From the NCBI GenBank assembly GCA_937991645.1, contig CALKPL010000045.1, positions 1-53,488 on the forward strand: 53,488 bases of DNA, given 5' to 3'. Of this stretch, positions 7,662-17,382 are shown piece by piece. The notes beneath the pieces were generated by a model that did no database searches, had not been told where the DNA came from, and worked only from the letters and a program-made list of their open reading frames with translations. How positions within the stretch are numbered: the first letter of the stretch is position 1; each line of letters opens with the position of its first letter. The translations under genes and the position numbers were made by a program. This DNA is from UMGS1783 sp900555065 (lineage in GTDB: Bacteria; Bacillota; Clostridia; Oscillospirales; UMGS1783).

Positions 7662-10600
7662 TCAGTTTCCAAAACCCTGCCTACGCCGGCGGACGCGCGC
7701 GGCGGTCAGGACAACCGCGCCGCCGGCAGCCGCGGCCGCGGCGGCCGCCCAGACAAGCGGCGCGCCGGTATCGCCCGTATCGGGGACCGGCGTGACGCCG
7801 GGCTTTGCCACGGCGACTACGCCGAGGCTGCCGAGAGAAATGCTGACCACGCCGTCTTTCACACAGGCGGACTTCTGCGCGAGCGCGCCGTCCACACAGC
7901 AGAGCACGGCGACCGTTTCCCCATCATACTGCGCGCCGACCGGTATGGATACCGCCATGTCGCCCCTGTACCCGCCGGATACGCTGATATCCAGCAAAAG
8001 CACAAGCTCCCCGGCCGCGTTTTGGGCGCGCAGTTCGTCGCACGCCGCGCACGCGCCCGCCGGATGAAGCTGCGACTGCGTCACCGACAGCGCGGCGTCG
8101 GCCGTCATTTCACCAGTGACCGTTACGCCCGTATGTGTATCGGACAGGGTGCGCTCACTGTAATCCGGCACGTCGGCTGCCCGGAACTCGGCCACAAGGC
8201 TGCGGTTGCCGGTCAGGGTGAAAGCGTAGACGGAACGATCGGATACCTGCACGCCGTTTTCCGTCCAGCGCACAAACTCATACCCCTCGTTCGCCTGTGC
8301 GGTTACCGTCCGGCTCGCGTTTTCAGCAAAGCTGCCGCCGCCGATAACCGAGCCGCCGGAGGCCGGGCTCGCCGTAACGGTAACCGTATACTGCCTGCCG
8401 GCGGACCGATAGTTCGCCGTAACGGTAACGTCGCCCGCGGGCATGGTAAACTCGGTTTCCGGATCGGAGGCCGCCGCAAACCGGCCGCCGTTGTCCGACG
8501 TCCAGCCGTCAAACACCATACCGTCCGGGGCGGGGTCGGCCGCGATTTTTACCTTCGCGCCCTCCGCATACCTGCCGCCGCCCGCGCCGCCTTCAACGGT
8601 AAGGGCGTAGAGCTGCGTTTCGGTAACGGTGTATGCGACCTGCGCGGATACGCCCGAACCGTCTTTGGCCATGGCGTAGATTACGGCTTCGCCGGGAGCA
8701 TGGGCAGTGACGAGCCCGGTCTGATCGACCGATACGACTCCCGGTGCGGAAGAGTACCAGTACAAGCCCTGTACCGTGGCGTCTTCCCCGCCGACCTGCG
8801 CCTCGAGCTGGTCCTGCTCGCCCTTGACAAGGGTGCGCGCGGACGAGCCGCTGATTGTGACCGAGGCCACGGGAGTAAGTTCTCCGGGCGCGGTGGTTTT
8901 GACCCAGCGCGCGGGCGTCGCGCCCTGCGCGGGCGAATATGCAAAGATGGTTTCGCCTGTAACGCGCACACCCTCCCAGTTTTCAAACCCGGCGGCAAGG
9001 GTTACGGTGTTGATATCGTCCGGGTCAAGAGAGTCGGCGTAGATATTGAGGAAGTTGTACTCGAGGTCCACGTCGACAATCACGCTGTCCGCATCCGCGG
9101 CCAGCAGTTCGCCGACGGACACGCCGTTGATAAGCAGCGTATCTGCAAACTGCTCCTGCACTCCGTACAGCATTTTACCCTCGCCCGCTGCGCGCAGCTG
9201 GTCGCTCATCGTCATGTTCAGGCGCAGATCCGTGCGCGGCATGGACGCGCGCGCACCCTCCGCCTCGGGTACGATCGCGATCGCGCCGCGGCGCTGGCCG
9301 TTATGGGCGACCTGCGTCATCGCCGTTTCCAGCGCGCGCGCCGTATAGCTGTTCTGCGACGCGTCGAGAATGTGCAGGATGTCGCTCGTCTCCGAGGCGG
9401 GCAGGCTGACCTGCAATCCGTCGCGCATCAGGGAAAGGCCGGACAGATACCGGTAATCGCCGCGGTCCTCAAACCAGAGATGGTACATCTTATCCGGATC
9501 TAGACCTTTGAGTTTGATTGTCTGCGTCGCCTCGGTCGCGGCGCGGCGGAAGAACACTGCATAGCCCTCGCCCTTGTCCTCGCTGTAATACTCCCACGCA
9601 AGCCATGCATTGTCGCCGTTGCTGAACGGGGTGAGCTGGTAGTAATCGTCGTAGATAAACCTGGATACGTCGGCGTGTTCGTCCACCATCTCGGCGATAT
9701 GATCCCAGTCGGTAATTTCATTGCCGTCTAGTCCCATGACCATCCACGGCGCGACGACGCTGCGACGGAAAGAGGCTTTGTTGGCGCTTACGGAACTGTA
9801 GCCGTTCCAGTCGGATTTACAGCCGAAATAGGGAATCCAGGAGGCCATTGCGAAGTTGTAGCCCTGCTGGATGGAGTTGTTGGAGTAGTCGAAGTCCGTC
9901 CTGTGCAGCGGTACGGCGCGGCGCATGGTTTCCAGGTCGTTGCGTAGGCCGCCGGAGGCGCAGGAGTCAATGACAGACTCGGGATATTCCTCCAGAATGG
10001 AGTCCCAAAAGCGCAGGTGGCCCTGCACATACTTGTTTTCCGTAATCCCGTTGCGCCTGTAGCCGGGGTCAGCCGCGGCGGCCGTCTCCAGCTCGTCCTG
10101 TATGACCCACGCGCCATACGGGTCGGTGTTAAAGTCTTCGCGGTAGGTGTCGATCCCCGCCGTATCCATGATTTCCTTAACGCGTTCGGTCACCCAGTCG
10201 GCCGCCTCGTCAATACCCATATTGACAAGGTTGGTGCCGGGGATAACCCAGTCGCGGTTGACGGCCCGGTACGTGCCGTTCTCGTCGTCACGGTTGCCGG
10301 CCGCGTCCGTCTTGTAAGTGGACAGGCCGGTATCGCCCACGCGCTCCGGCTCAAACCACACCATGAACTTCATCCCGTTTTCATGGATGTGGTCGCCGAT
10401 GGCCTGCATTTTTGTCGGGAAGCGGTCCTGGTCCACCTGCCACACGCCAGTGCGCGTCCAACCGCCGCCCTGTTCAATGAGGAAGTATTCGCCGTCGTCT
10501 CCGTTCATGGCGTAATACCAGCCCGCGTCCATCCACCAGTAGTCGAGATCTACGCCGTTGTCCAGGTATACGTCCATAGCCGCGATCTGATTGTCGTCGG

Positions 10601-13600
10601 TCGCGCGCGTCGTCTCCGCCCACTGGTTTGACGTGCCGCCCGAAGCGACCGGATCGAACAGCTTATAGCCGCCCTCGCCGTCCTCGACTTTGGTGAAGAA
10701 GCAGTCCAGAAACCAACGCCGCCAGAGGTTCGTCGCACGGTCGGCGTTTCTGCCCTCGTAGAAAATAAACGCGGCAAGGGGCGTGCGCGCCGTCTCGCCC
10801 GGTTCGAGGACCGACTCGAAGTTCTGCTGGCCCATGGTGAGCCTTGTGGAGCTGCGGGCGGTATTGTCAAACCCCGCCTGCCACTGGCCCGGCCAGCCCA
10901 CGGCGAACAAAACGCCGCCGCCGCCGTATTCCAGATTGAAATAGGGGAACACTCCGTTGGAGCTGCGCCCGCCCGAAGGCGCCAGTACGAGGTTCTGCCC
11001 GTCCAGGAACCTGTCGGACGGACTGAACCTGGCCTGGTCGCCGCCGGTGTAGTAGAGGAACGCATCGTCGCCGGACAGGCGCATATCCACGATTTTGAGG
11101 TCCTTGACGACGGGGGATACGTTTTCGGTTTCATTTTTGATATACAGCGTCAGGTCGTATCCGGCATAGCCCGGATAATATGTGCTCAGCAGCTCAAAGG
11201 TGAGGCCGGAAGGGGTGTGGGTGAGAACGGTAGTCGTCTCCTCTCGGCCGCCGTACAGCTCGTTGACCTCCGTTTGCTGGGATACCTTTGCAAAGTCGCC
11301 GGACAGATCAAAGCCGGTATAGGCCTTGCCGCCGACATTGAACGATATGGGAGCCTTCGACATATCTTCAAATATGAATTCACGATAGGCGGCCTCTACC
11401 GTCGCCGTTTCGGATTCGGAAGCCTCGTTGCTTATTTTGGTATAGGAACTTGCGGAGCCGGACGCCGCGCCGAAGAACGGGTCGGCAGTCGCGCTGAATA
11501 TCACCTGCATTTTGGGCGCGGCTTCCAGCGTCGGCGCGTCCGCGTCGGAGGTGTAGACGATGCTCTGGTTCTCGCAGGCATACCGAAGGACCGCGCCCGG
11601 GCCGCTCAGCTCCATCAGATATTCGCCCGCAGGAATTTCCTTCATCAGGTCGGCGACATACGCGCCCGCGTCGGTTTGCACAAACGCCGCAGAGCAAACG
11701 GGGCTCGCGTTCATGGTCCTGTCATAGGAATAAAGCCATTTATAAAGCCGGACGGCAACCTCTCCGGACGGCGCCGCGTCCGGCTCGAGAATCAGTCCGC
11801 GGAAGGGCGCGTTGGCGACAAACTGCGTCTGCAGTCCGTCTACCGGCACGGATTCAGAGGCAGCCGTGCCGTCGTACATGGGAACGGTGTGTTTATACAG
11901 GCTCTCCACGCTTTTCGCCAGCACGGGTTCGCACCAACTCGAGGCACAGAAGGAATAGTCGCCGTCATAATTGGTGACGCGCAGGATCAGGTACTGCGCG
12001 TCCGCGGGGATTTCCGCTGCGATACGCCGCATCTGCCCGTCGTACATAGCGCCGCTGCGCGCCAGGACGGTTTCGTTCCCGCCCGTTTTTGAAAGGACGA
12101 TGAACTCGACGCTGCCGCGCGTATCGCCGCGGCCGTCGTACAGGCCGACGTAGGACTGGAAATAGGACATGCCGCTGCCCGACACGTCGACGACGACGTC
12201 GGCGTATGACTCGTCGACCGGGCCGGCGAGCGGATGGGTCTGGAACCCGTTTGTACTGACGAGCGCGCCGCCGCCGATGGACAGCGGGCGGCTCATGTCC
12301 GCCGTGTTGCGGTAGGGCGTGCCGAATTCGGCGTTGGCGGAAGCCCAGACGGCGTCGGAGACGTTCACTACTTCTCCGCCGCGGTCGATTGTGCGCGTAT
12401 CGCTGCCCGCCGGCTCACCGCCGATCCAGGACTCGACCCTGACGGTATTATAACGCTGGGTGAGTCCCGTAAGCCTTGTTTCCCAGGTCACGCCCTCAAG
12501 CGTGATCTCCTGGACGAACGCGTCGTTGACATAAATCTTCACGCTGTCCGCCACGGCGTAGCCGGCTACGTCCAGGCTGTCGCTCACAAACACCTGGCCG
12601 GCGGCGGCGCTCTGTGTGGGAACGGTGAAAAACACCGCGCCTTCGTCCAGCGCATAGGCCAGCTGCGGATCTCCCCATACCGTGCTGTCGAAGGAGATGC
12701 CGTCGCCGCCGTCGGTTACTTCCAGCTTCATGCGCGACGCGCCGGTCACGTCCATATCCAGCAGGCTTATGTCCGTGATGGTGAGCGGGCCGCTTGTCTT
12801 TACAAGCTCGAAGCCGCCGCCGTAGTCGAGATATACATTGGCTATGATTTTCGCATCGCCCGGACTGTCCGGGTTGCCGCGGCCGACATAGGACGTGAAG
12901 CGCGTATAGTCCTTGCCGGTAAGGTCGTAGATCACATAGCCCGGACCGCCGCCGGACGGATGCTGGATCAGCGCGCTCTCATAGACTGTATAATTCGCGC
13001 TGCCTTCGCGGCCGATGGAGGCGCGGATATCCTCCAGCCCCGCGTCGGTCGGATACCGGCCGGCCGGGCCGTCGTTATTGTTGGTGTCAACCGGGTCATA
13101 GCTCAGATCGACCAGGTAATCCTTCGGGTTGCCGTTGTTCAGCGCGCGGGAGAGCTTCGTCACCTCCAGGCCGTCGAACCACACAGCGCCGGACTCGGCC
13201 TGTGCGGTAAGCCGGGCGGTGACGGCGGCCTCATTATAATTGGCAAAATCGAGCATGAAGTACTTCCACTGCCCGACCCCGTCCTCGCCTGAAAAGTCGA
13301 GTTCCCACATACCGTCGCGCACCGATACGGACGCTACGTCGTCCGCGGCCTCGCGATACACCCAGCCGGACAGAACGTAGTAACAGTATTTGTCCAGGCC
13401 GTCGGCATAGCCCAATGCCTGCGACGAGGCGCCGGACATGCGCAGCGCGAAATCGCCCAGCGACGCGCGCTCCTGCGAAACGGAGGCGCCTGCGCTCAGA
13501 CCCCAGCCGGTCGCACCGTTTTCAAACGAGCCGTTCGTCTTCAGGCCGTCGCCCGCAATGGGCGAATCCGTCGGACGGGACAGCCGTTCGCCGGGATCGG

Positions 13601-14657
13601 TTACGCGGCCCTGATAAAATACTGCGTCGCCCCAGGTTGTAAGGTCGGACAACAGGTCGCCGTCAGGATCGACGACGAGCGTCAGCGACGTCGCGTCGGC
13701 GGGGATGTCCACATCAAAATACCCATGCAGCGACGCGTCCAGACTACCGGCGTCCGCCACCGTCTGCGTGCCGGACGGCGTGGTGATCTCCAGCTTTGGG
13801 CGGATTGTCCTGTCCAGGTTTTCCACCGTGTTGGAACGGCCAACATAAGAGGAAAAACTGGTATAGCCCTTGCCCGCGACGTCAAACGTGATGCGCACAA
13901 TATTGTCGGGATACTGCGCGCTATTGTCCGGATGGCAGGCGATGCCGTAGTCGTAGAATACATCCCGTATGTAACCGAAGCGCTCTCCCCCGCCGGGGTA
14001 GACGCTCTCGTCGTTCGGCAGCTGGCGGGGATTGCCGCCGTCGTTGCCGGTAACGGTATAGGTAAGATCGTTTGCGTAGACTTTCGCCTCCCCCGCGCCG
14101 GCCGACAGGAGAAACACCTCCGCGTCGTCCACGTAAACCGCGCCGGTCGCGCGCATGATCAGCCGGCCGCCCGTTTCAGCAAGACTGGAAAAGTCCAGGG
14201 CGACCAGATGCCACTGCCCGGCCTGCGCGGACTCCGGCAGGACGGCCGTACGATAGCGCGTGCCGGACGCAAACGAGAGGGCGAAAGCGTCGTTCGGCGC
14301 GCTCTTGTACACCCATGCCTGCACGACATAGTTGCGGTAAGGACTGAGGGTGACGACGGGAGAATCGACAAACACAGCCTCCGCGCCCTCCAACTTTAGC
14401 GACTGCCCGCCGTTGCGGTACTGTTCGGAGGACAGGGCCGCGCCCTCGTCGAGCGTCCAGCCGTCCGTCCCGGACTCAAAGGTCCCTGTCAGCAGCAGGT
14501 TCTCGTAGTTCTTCTGCCCGCGGTTGCCCGGTTCCGCCGGAACAGGGCCGTAATCCAGCGCGCGCACGGTCAGCGGCGGCGCTGCGGACAGAAACAGGAT
14601 TGCGGCCAGAACGCAGGCTAACGCCCTGCGCGCCGGCCCTGCGGCTTTGCTTTGCAT
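7662..14657 (-). CDS. Giant wall-anchored multidomain GH36 glycosidase
   Basis: A 2331-residue secreted protein. Order: signal peptide (1-33); jelly-roll carbohydrate-binding-like module (about 50-170); NPCBM-type module with GYTSFSSYVGRS (about 190-350); second jelly-roll module (370-500); second NPCBM with DYTRFTSYVGRG (510-670); Ig-like module (675-760); third NPCBM with MSYFQSYVGLYDG (765-920); GH36 core (about 1060-1770) with DYWWMDAGWYY near 1372, nucleophile TYREDFN near 1506 and acid/base DSCASGGLRND near 1567; Big_2 domain (about 1930-2005); two InlB/flagellin-type repeat domains (2015-2155); and a C-terminal sorting signal VPDTGD, a hydrophobic helix and RRRR. The VPDTGD signal predicts sortase anchoring. 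Start: ATG with AAGGAA eight bases upstream. Several glycan-binding modules imply action on polymeric or host glycans outside the cell. Confidence 0.9.
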   Translation of the reverse strand: MQSKAAGPARRALACVLAAILFLSAAPPLTVRALDYGPVPAEPGNRGQKNYENLLLTGTFESGTDGWTLDEGAALSSEQYRNGGQSLKLEGAEAVFVDSPVVTLSPYRNYVVQAWVYKSAPNDAFALSFASGTRYRTAVLPESAQAGQWHLVALDFSSLAETGGRLIMRATGAVYVDDAEVFLLSAGAGEAKVYANDLTYTVTGNDGGNPRQLPNDESVYPGGGERFGYIRDVFYDYGIACHPDNSAQYPDNIVRITFDVAGKGYTSFSSYVGRSNTVENLDRTIRPKLEITTPSGTQTVADAGSLDASLHGYFDVDIPADATSLTLVVDPDGDLLSDLTTWGDAVFYQGRVTDPGERLSRPTDSPIAGDGLKTNGSFENGATGWGLSAGASVSQERASLGDFALRMSGASSQALGYADGLDKYCYYVLSGWVYREAADDVASVSVRDGMWELDFSGEDGVGQWKYFMLDFANYNEAAVTARLTAQAESGAVWFDGLEVTKLSRALNNGNPKDYLVDLSYDPVDTNNNDGPAGRYPTDAGLEDIRASIGREGSANYTVYESALIQHPSGGGPGYVIYDLTGKDYTRFTSYVGRGNPDSPGDAKIIANVYLDYGGGFELVKTSGPLTITDISLLDMDVTGASRMKLEVTDGGDGISFDSTVWGDPQLAYALDEGAVFFTVPTQSAAAGQVFVSDSLDVAGYAVADSVKIYVNDAFVQEITLEGVTWETRLTGLTQRYNTVRVESWIGGEPAGSDTRTIDRGGEVVNVSDAVWASANAEFGTPYRNTADMSRPLSIGGGALVSTNGFQTHPLAGPVDESYADVVVDVSGSGMSYFQSYVGLYDGRGDTRGSVEFIVLSKTGGNETVLARSGAMYDGQMRRIAAEIPADAQYLILRVTNYDGDYSFCASSWCEPVLAKSVESLYKHTVPMYDGTAASESVPVDGLQTQFVANAPFRGLILEPDAAPSGEVAVRLYKWLYSYDRTMNASPVCSAAFVQTDAGAYVADLMKEIPAGEYLMELSGPGAVLRYACENQSIVYTSDADAPTLEAAPKMQVIFSATADPFFGAASGSASSYTKISNEASESETATVEAAYREFIFEDMSKAPISFNVGGKAYTGFDLSGDFAKVSQQTEVNELYGGREETTTVLTHTPSGLTFELLSTYYPGYAGYDLTLYIKNETENVSPVVKDLKIVDMRLSGDDAFLYYTGGDQARFSPSDRFLDGQNLVLAPSGGRSSNGVFPYFNLEYGGGGVLFAVGWPGQWQAGFDNTARSSTRLTMGQQNFESVLEPGETARTPLAAFIFYEGRNADRATNLWRRWFLDCFFTKVEDGEGGYKLFDPVASGGTSNQWAETTRATDDNQIAAMDVYLDNGVDLDYWWMDAGWYYAMNGDDGEYFLIEQGGGWTRTGVWQVDQDRFPTKMQAIGDHIHENGMKFMVWFEPERVGDTGLSTYKTDAAGNRDDENGTYRAVNRDWVIPGTNLVNMGIDEAADWVTERVKEIMDTAGIDTYREDFNTDPYGAWVIQDELETAAAADPGYRRNGITENKYVQGHLRFWDSILEEYPESVIDSCASGGLRNDLETMRRAVPLHRTDFDYSNNSIQQGYNFAMASWIPYFGCKSDWNGYSSVSANKASFRRSVVAPWMVMGLDGNEITDWDHIAEMVDEHADVSRFIYDDYYQLTPFSNGDNAWLAWEYYSEDKGEGYAVFFRRAATEATQTIKLKGLDPDKMYHLWFEDRGDYRYLSGLSLMRDGLQVSLPASETSDILHILDASQNSYTARALETAMTQVAHNGQRRGAIAIVPEAEGARASMPRTDLRLNMTMSDQLRAAGEGKMLYGVQEQFADTLLINGVSVGELLAADADSVIVDVDLEYNFLNIYADSLDPDDINTVTLAAGFENWEGVRVTGETIFAYSPAQGATPARWVKTTAPGELTPVASVTISGSSARTLVKGEQDQLEAQVGGEDATVQGLYWYSSAPGVVSVDQTGLVTAHAPGEAVIYAMAKDGSGVSAQVAYTVTETQLYALTVEGGAGGGRYAEGAKVKIAADPAPDGMVFDGWTSDNGGRFAAASDPETEFTMPAGDVTVTANYRSAGRQYTVTVTASPASGGSVIGGGSFAENASRTVTAQANEGYEFVRWTENGVQVSDRSVYAFTLTGNRSLVAEFRAADVPDYSERTLSDTHTGVTVTGEMTADAALSVTQSQLHPAGACAACDELRAQNAAGELVLLLDISVSGGYRGDMAVSIPVGAQYDGETVAVLCCVDGALAQKSACVKDGVVSISLGSLGVVAVAKPGVTPVPDTGDTGAPLVWAAAAAAAAGGAVVLTAARVRRRRQGFGN

Positions 14658-14802
14658 AATACGTTCCTTCTTTCTTATGGTAATTCAGCTTGTCTGCTTC
14701 AATACGCTACGTGTACAAAAAAGGAAAAACCAGCTGCGCGCAATGCCAGGGACAAATATGACGTATATATTTTTAAGGTATTTTGAATTCGTAATTCCCA
14801 AG

Positions 14803-14846
14803 TATGAGTTCCATTATACTCATAATATTGGATTCGATTGTCGAAT
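14803..14846. promoter_or_regulatory. Two small palindromes between divergent GH36 genes
   Basis: TATGAGT/ACTCATA (14803-14824, eight-base spacer) and ATTCGA/TCGAAT (14832-14846, three-base spacer) lie close together in the AT-rich 430-bp space between the divergent GH36 genes. They are candidate operators for a regulator of both genes. No regulator gene is adjacent, and the role is inferred only from position and symmetry. Nothing else recognisable occurs at 14658-15010. Confidence 0.3.
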
Positions 14847-15010
14847 AACGTCAAAAACATTACCGGAAAAACATTTTTATAGAGAGAAAAACACAGTGGG
14901 AAAACGCCTGTTTTTGCACGCCCCCGCCTGCACCATCCGCCGGGTCGTTCGCACAAAAAAACTTTTTTCTTCAGTTCACAAAAAAACAAATGAATTTTTT
15001 GAATATAACA

Positions 15011-15039
15011 TTGACAGAAGCGGACGCGGTTGCTACAAT
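15011..15039 (+). promoter_or_regulatory. Strong sigma-A promoter of the third GH36 gene
   Basis: A perfect TTGACA at 15011-15016, a 17-bp spacer and TACAAT at 15034-15039. Transcription would start near 15046, after the first in-frame TTG at 15030, which rules that codon out and supports the ATG at 15087. Confidence 0.85.
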
Positions 15040-15086
15040 GGGCCGTAGAAGAAAGGCCATTCAAAACAAAACGTTGGAGGAATTGT

Positions 15087-17090
15087 ATGAAGGATTTTTA
15101 CACAAAGGTATCCCGGGCGGATATGCGCCTGCGCAACGGATTTTGCGACAGGTATATCAAGAATCCCGCTGATTTTCCCATCTCCTATACCTACGGCGGA
15201 AAGGCCTATCGCGGCCTGCCCGCAGACGCCAAGACGAGCCGGCGTTTTCTCGACGCGAACATGGTCGAGACCGTGATAAAGGGCCGGTTGGACGGGCTCA
15301 AAATAAAAGCGGTCTGCCTTGAGTACCGCGACTATCCCGTAATCGAGTGGACGGTCTATTTCAAAAGCGCCGGAGAGGGCCAGACCGAACTGCTAGAGGA
15401 CGTCTGCGCCATCGACGCATTGTTTGAGGGAAAGGACGGCCTGCTTGTACATAACAACGGCGACTTTTTCAGCGTGGACGGCTATACCGAGGGCCGTACG
15501 GCCCTGGCGCCCGGCGCGACCTTTGAACAGGCGCCGACCGGCGGCAGGCCCTGCGACCAGGCTTTTCCCTACCAGCGGCTGCTGTTCGACGGCTACGGGG
15601 TGAACATCTCCATCGGCTGGCCGGCGCAGTGGGCCTGCGCCTATACGGGCGAAACGGACGGCGTAAAACTGCGCGCGGGACAGCAGGTCGTGCACACTGT
15701 AATCCGGCCCGGTGAAACGCTGCGCACGCCGCGCATGTCCCTGCAGTTTTTCGACGGCGCGGAGGACCGCGGCATAAATATCTGGCGGCGCTGGTATAAC
15801 GCGCACGTGCTGCCCCGCAGGCTGGGCGAGCCGATCGAACCGACCATCGTGTTCTCGGACAACGGCGGCGGCGTGGAATGGCAGGAGGCAGACGAGCAGC
15901 AGCAGCTCAGCTCTATCCGCGAAGTTGCGGAGAATTTTGAGAACGCGAACCTTTGGTGGATCGACGCGGGCTGGTACCCCTGCCGCGGCAAAGACGGCAA
16001 GCGGGACTGGACGCTGACCGGGTCCTGGTACCCCGATCCGGAACGCTTCCCGAACGGGCTCGCCCCCATCGGCAAGGCATGCGACGAGGCGGGCATGGAC
16101 CTGCTCGTGTGGTTTGAACCTGAGCGCATCCGGCCGGGTCTCAAACTCGCGGTGGAGCATCCGGAGTGGATGCTCAAGCGAAAAGACCCTGAAGTGGAAA
16201 ACATGCTGCTTGACCTGACCAACCCCGACTGCTTCAAATGGATCTGCGAAACCTTTGTCAAGCTGTTCAACGAAAGCGGAATCAAGTGCTACCGGCAGGA
16301 CTTCAACTTTGAGCCGCTGCTCCACTGGCGCGACAACGAGCCGGACGACCGCAAGGGTATGCTGGAAAATCTGTATGTGCAGGCTTACCTCGCCTTCTGG
16401 GATTACCTGCTGATGAATGTTCCCGGCCTTTGGATTGACTCCTGCTCCTCCGGCGGCCGCCGCAACGACCTGGAAACCATGCGCCGTTCAGTGCCCCTGC
16501 ATCCGACCGATTACGGCTACGGCTATCACCACATCAACCAGGCGTTCCGGCACACCCTGTTCAACTGGATCCCCTACGTCCGCAGCTGGAACCAGAGCTG
16601 GGACCGCAATAACGAGTACTACAGCCACGAGGACTATTACGCGGTGGACGATCCGTCCATCGACAACTTTAAGCTCGTCAACGCCATGGGCGCGCTCACA
16701 AACGGCGTAAGCATGAGCGATATGCGCACCTTCCCCGAAAAGATTCCCTATGTCAACAAAATGATCCGCATTGCACAGCGGTTCGCCGACCTGCTGTTGC
16801 GCGGCGACTTCTACGGCCTGACCGAGAACCACCGCAGCAACAAAAAATGGACCGTGTTCCAGTTTGACCGCCCCGAATGCTGCGAAGGCGCCCTGCAGGT
16901 GCTGCGCAACAATCAGGCGCCGGACGAGTCGATCACAGTCTACCCAAGGCAGCTTTTCGGAAAGTACAAGTTCGTGAACGAGGAGACCGGCGAGAGCTTT
17001 ATCGCTGACAACCCGGCTGAAAACGGCGTCACCTTCACCCTGCCTCTCCGGGCCGGCGCGATCTGGTTCTACGAGGGCATATGTGAATAA
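15087..17090 (+). CDS. GH36 alpha-galactosidase-family enzyme
   Basis: A 667-residue cytoplasmic GH36 protein and paralogue of the gene at 2804-4852. N-terminal beta-supersandwich to about 260; barrel with LWWIDAGWYPC near residue 290; nucleophile motif YRQDFNFEP near 403; acid/base motif DSCSSGGRRND near 450; C-terminal beta domain. A charged insert after the DAGWY strand (RGKDGKRDWTLTG) differs from the other paralogue. As in its relatives, Arg-Gln/Glu-Asp replaces the usual Lys-Trp-Asp. The ATG at 15087 has GGAGG seven bases upstream and follows a consensus promoter. It is a single-gene transcript ending at a strong terminator. Whether it prefers alpha-Gal or alpha-GalNAc cannot be told. 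Confidence 0.9.
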   Translation: MKDFYTKVSRADMRLRNGFCDRYIKNPADFPISYTYGGKAYRGLPADAKTSRRFLDANMVETVIKGRLDGLKIKAVCLEYRDYPVIEWTVYFKSAGEGQTELLEDVCAIDALFEGKDGLLVHNNGDFFSVDGYTEGRTALAPGATFEQAPTGGRPCDQAFPYQRLLFDGYGVNISIGWPAQWACAYTGETDGVKLRAGQQVVHTVIRPGETLRTPRMSLQFFDGAEDRGINIWRRWYNAHVLPRRLGEPIEPTIVFSDNGGGVEWQEADEQQQLSSIREVAENFENANLWWIDAGWYPCRGKDGKRDWTLTGSWYPDPERFPNGLAPIGKACDEAGMDLLVWFEPERIRPGLKLAVEHPEWMLKRKDPEVENMLLDLTNPDCFKWICETFVKLFNESGIKCYRQDFNFEPLLHWRDNEPDDRKGMLENLYVQAYLAFWDYLLMNVPGLWIDSCSSGGRRNDLETMRRSVPLHPTDYGYGYHHINQAFRHTLFNWIPYVRSWNQSWDRNNEYYSHEDYYAVDDPSIDNFKLVNAMGALTNGVSMSDMRTFPEKIPYVNKMIRIAQRFADLLLRGDFYGLTENHRSNKKWTVFQFDRPECCEGALQVLRNNQAPDESITVYPRQLFGKYKFVNEETGESFIADNPAENGVTFTLPLRAGAIWFYEGICE

Positions 17091-17230
17091 AACCGATTCC
17101 GCAACGAACTAAGCTTAACGTGCTTTATGAAAAGAACAAAGCCTGTGCGCACGGCGTGGGACGGCGCGTGTTCAAGCGCGGTGATACAGAGCTTTGCTTT
17201 TACTGTGGATACAAATAGCACAAACAGCAG

Positions 17231-17262
17231 GCCAGACGGAGCGCTCCGTCTGGCCTTTTTTT
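17231..17262 (+). terminator. Terminator after the third GH36 gene
   Basis: A 24-bp perfect palindrome (GCCAGACGGAG, central CG, then its complement; 17231-17254) followed by seven T. The 140 bases between the GH36 stop and this hairpin show no credible gene. Confidence 0.9.
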
Positions 17263-17295
17263 GTAAACGACACGGCGCGCGAAAACGAAGACGGC

Positions 17296-17329
17296 TGCAC
17301 GGGTCTTAAAGGTGCACGGGTCTTAAAGG
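17296..17329. repeat. 17-bp tandem duplication
   Basis: Two perfect adjacent copies of TGCACGGGTCTTAAAGG, at 17296-17312 and 17313-17329, in non-coding DNA. Confidence 0.85.
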
Positions 17330-17349
17330 CCTGTAAACGGCAAAGGCGC

Positions 17350-17382
17350 GGCGGGATGCCTGGCGGCGGCAGGCATCCCGCC
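17350..17382. repeat. 12-bp inverted repeat, strong hairpin
   Basis: GGCGGGATGCCT and its exact complement flank a GGCGGCGGC loop. There is no T-tract, so it is not a simple terminator. A related GGCGGGCATGCCGCC hairpin occurs in both copies of the 130-bp repeat at 18803 and 19010. Confidence 0.7.

Noticed and set aside
8022..9503. 493-residue frame opposite the giant GH36 gene
   Set aside because: Antisense shadow; the minus-strand gene has domain order, signal peptide and sorting signal.
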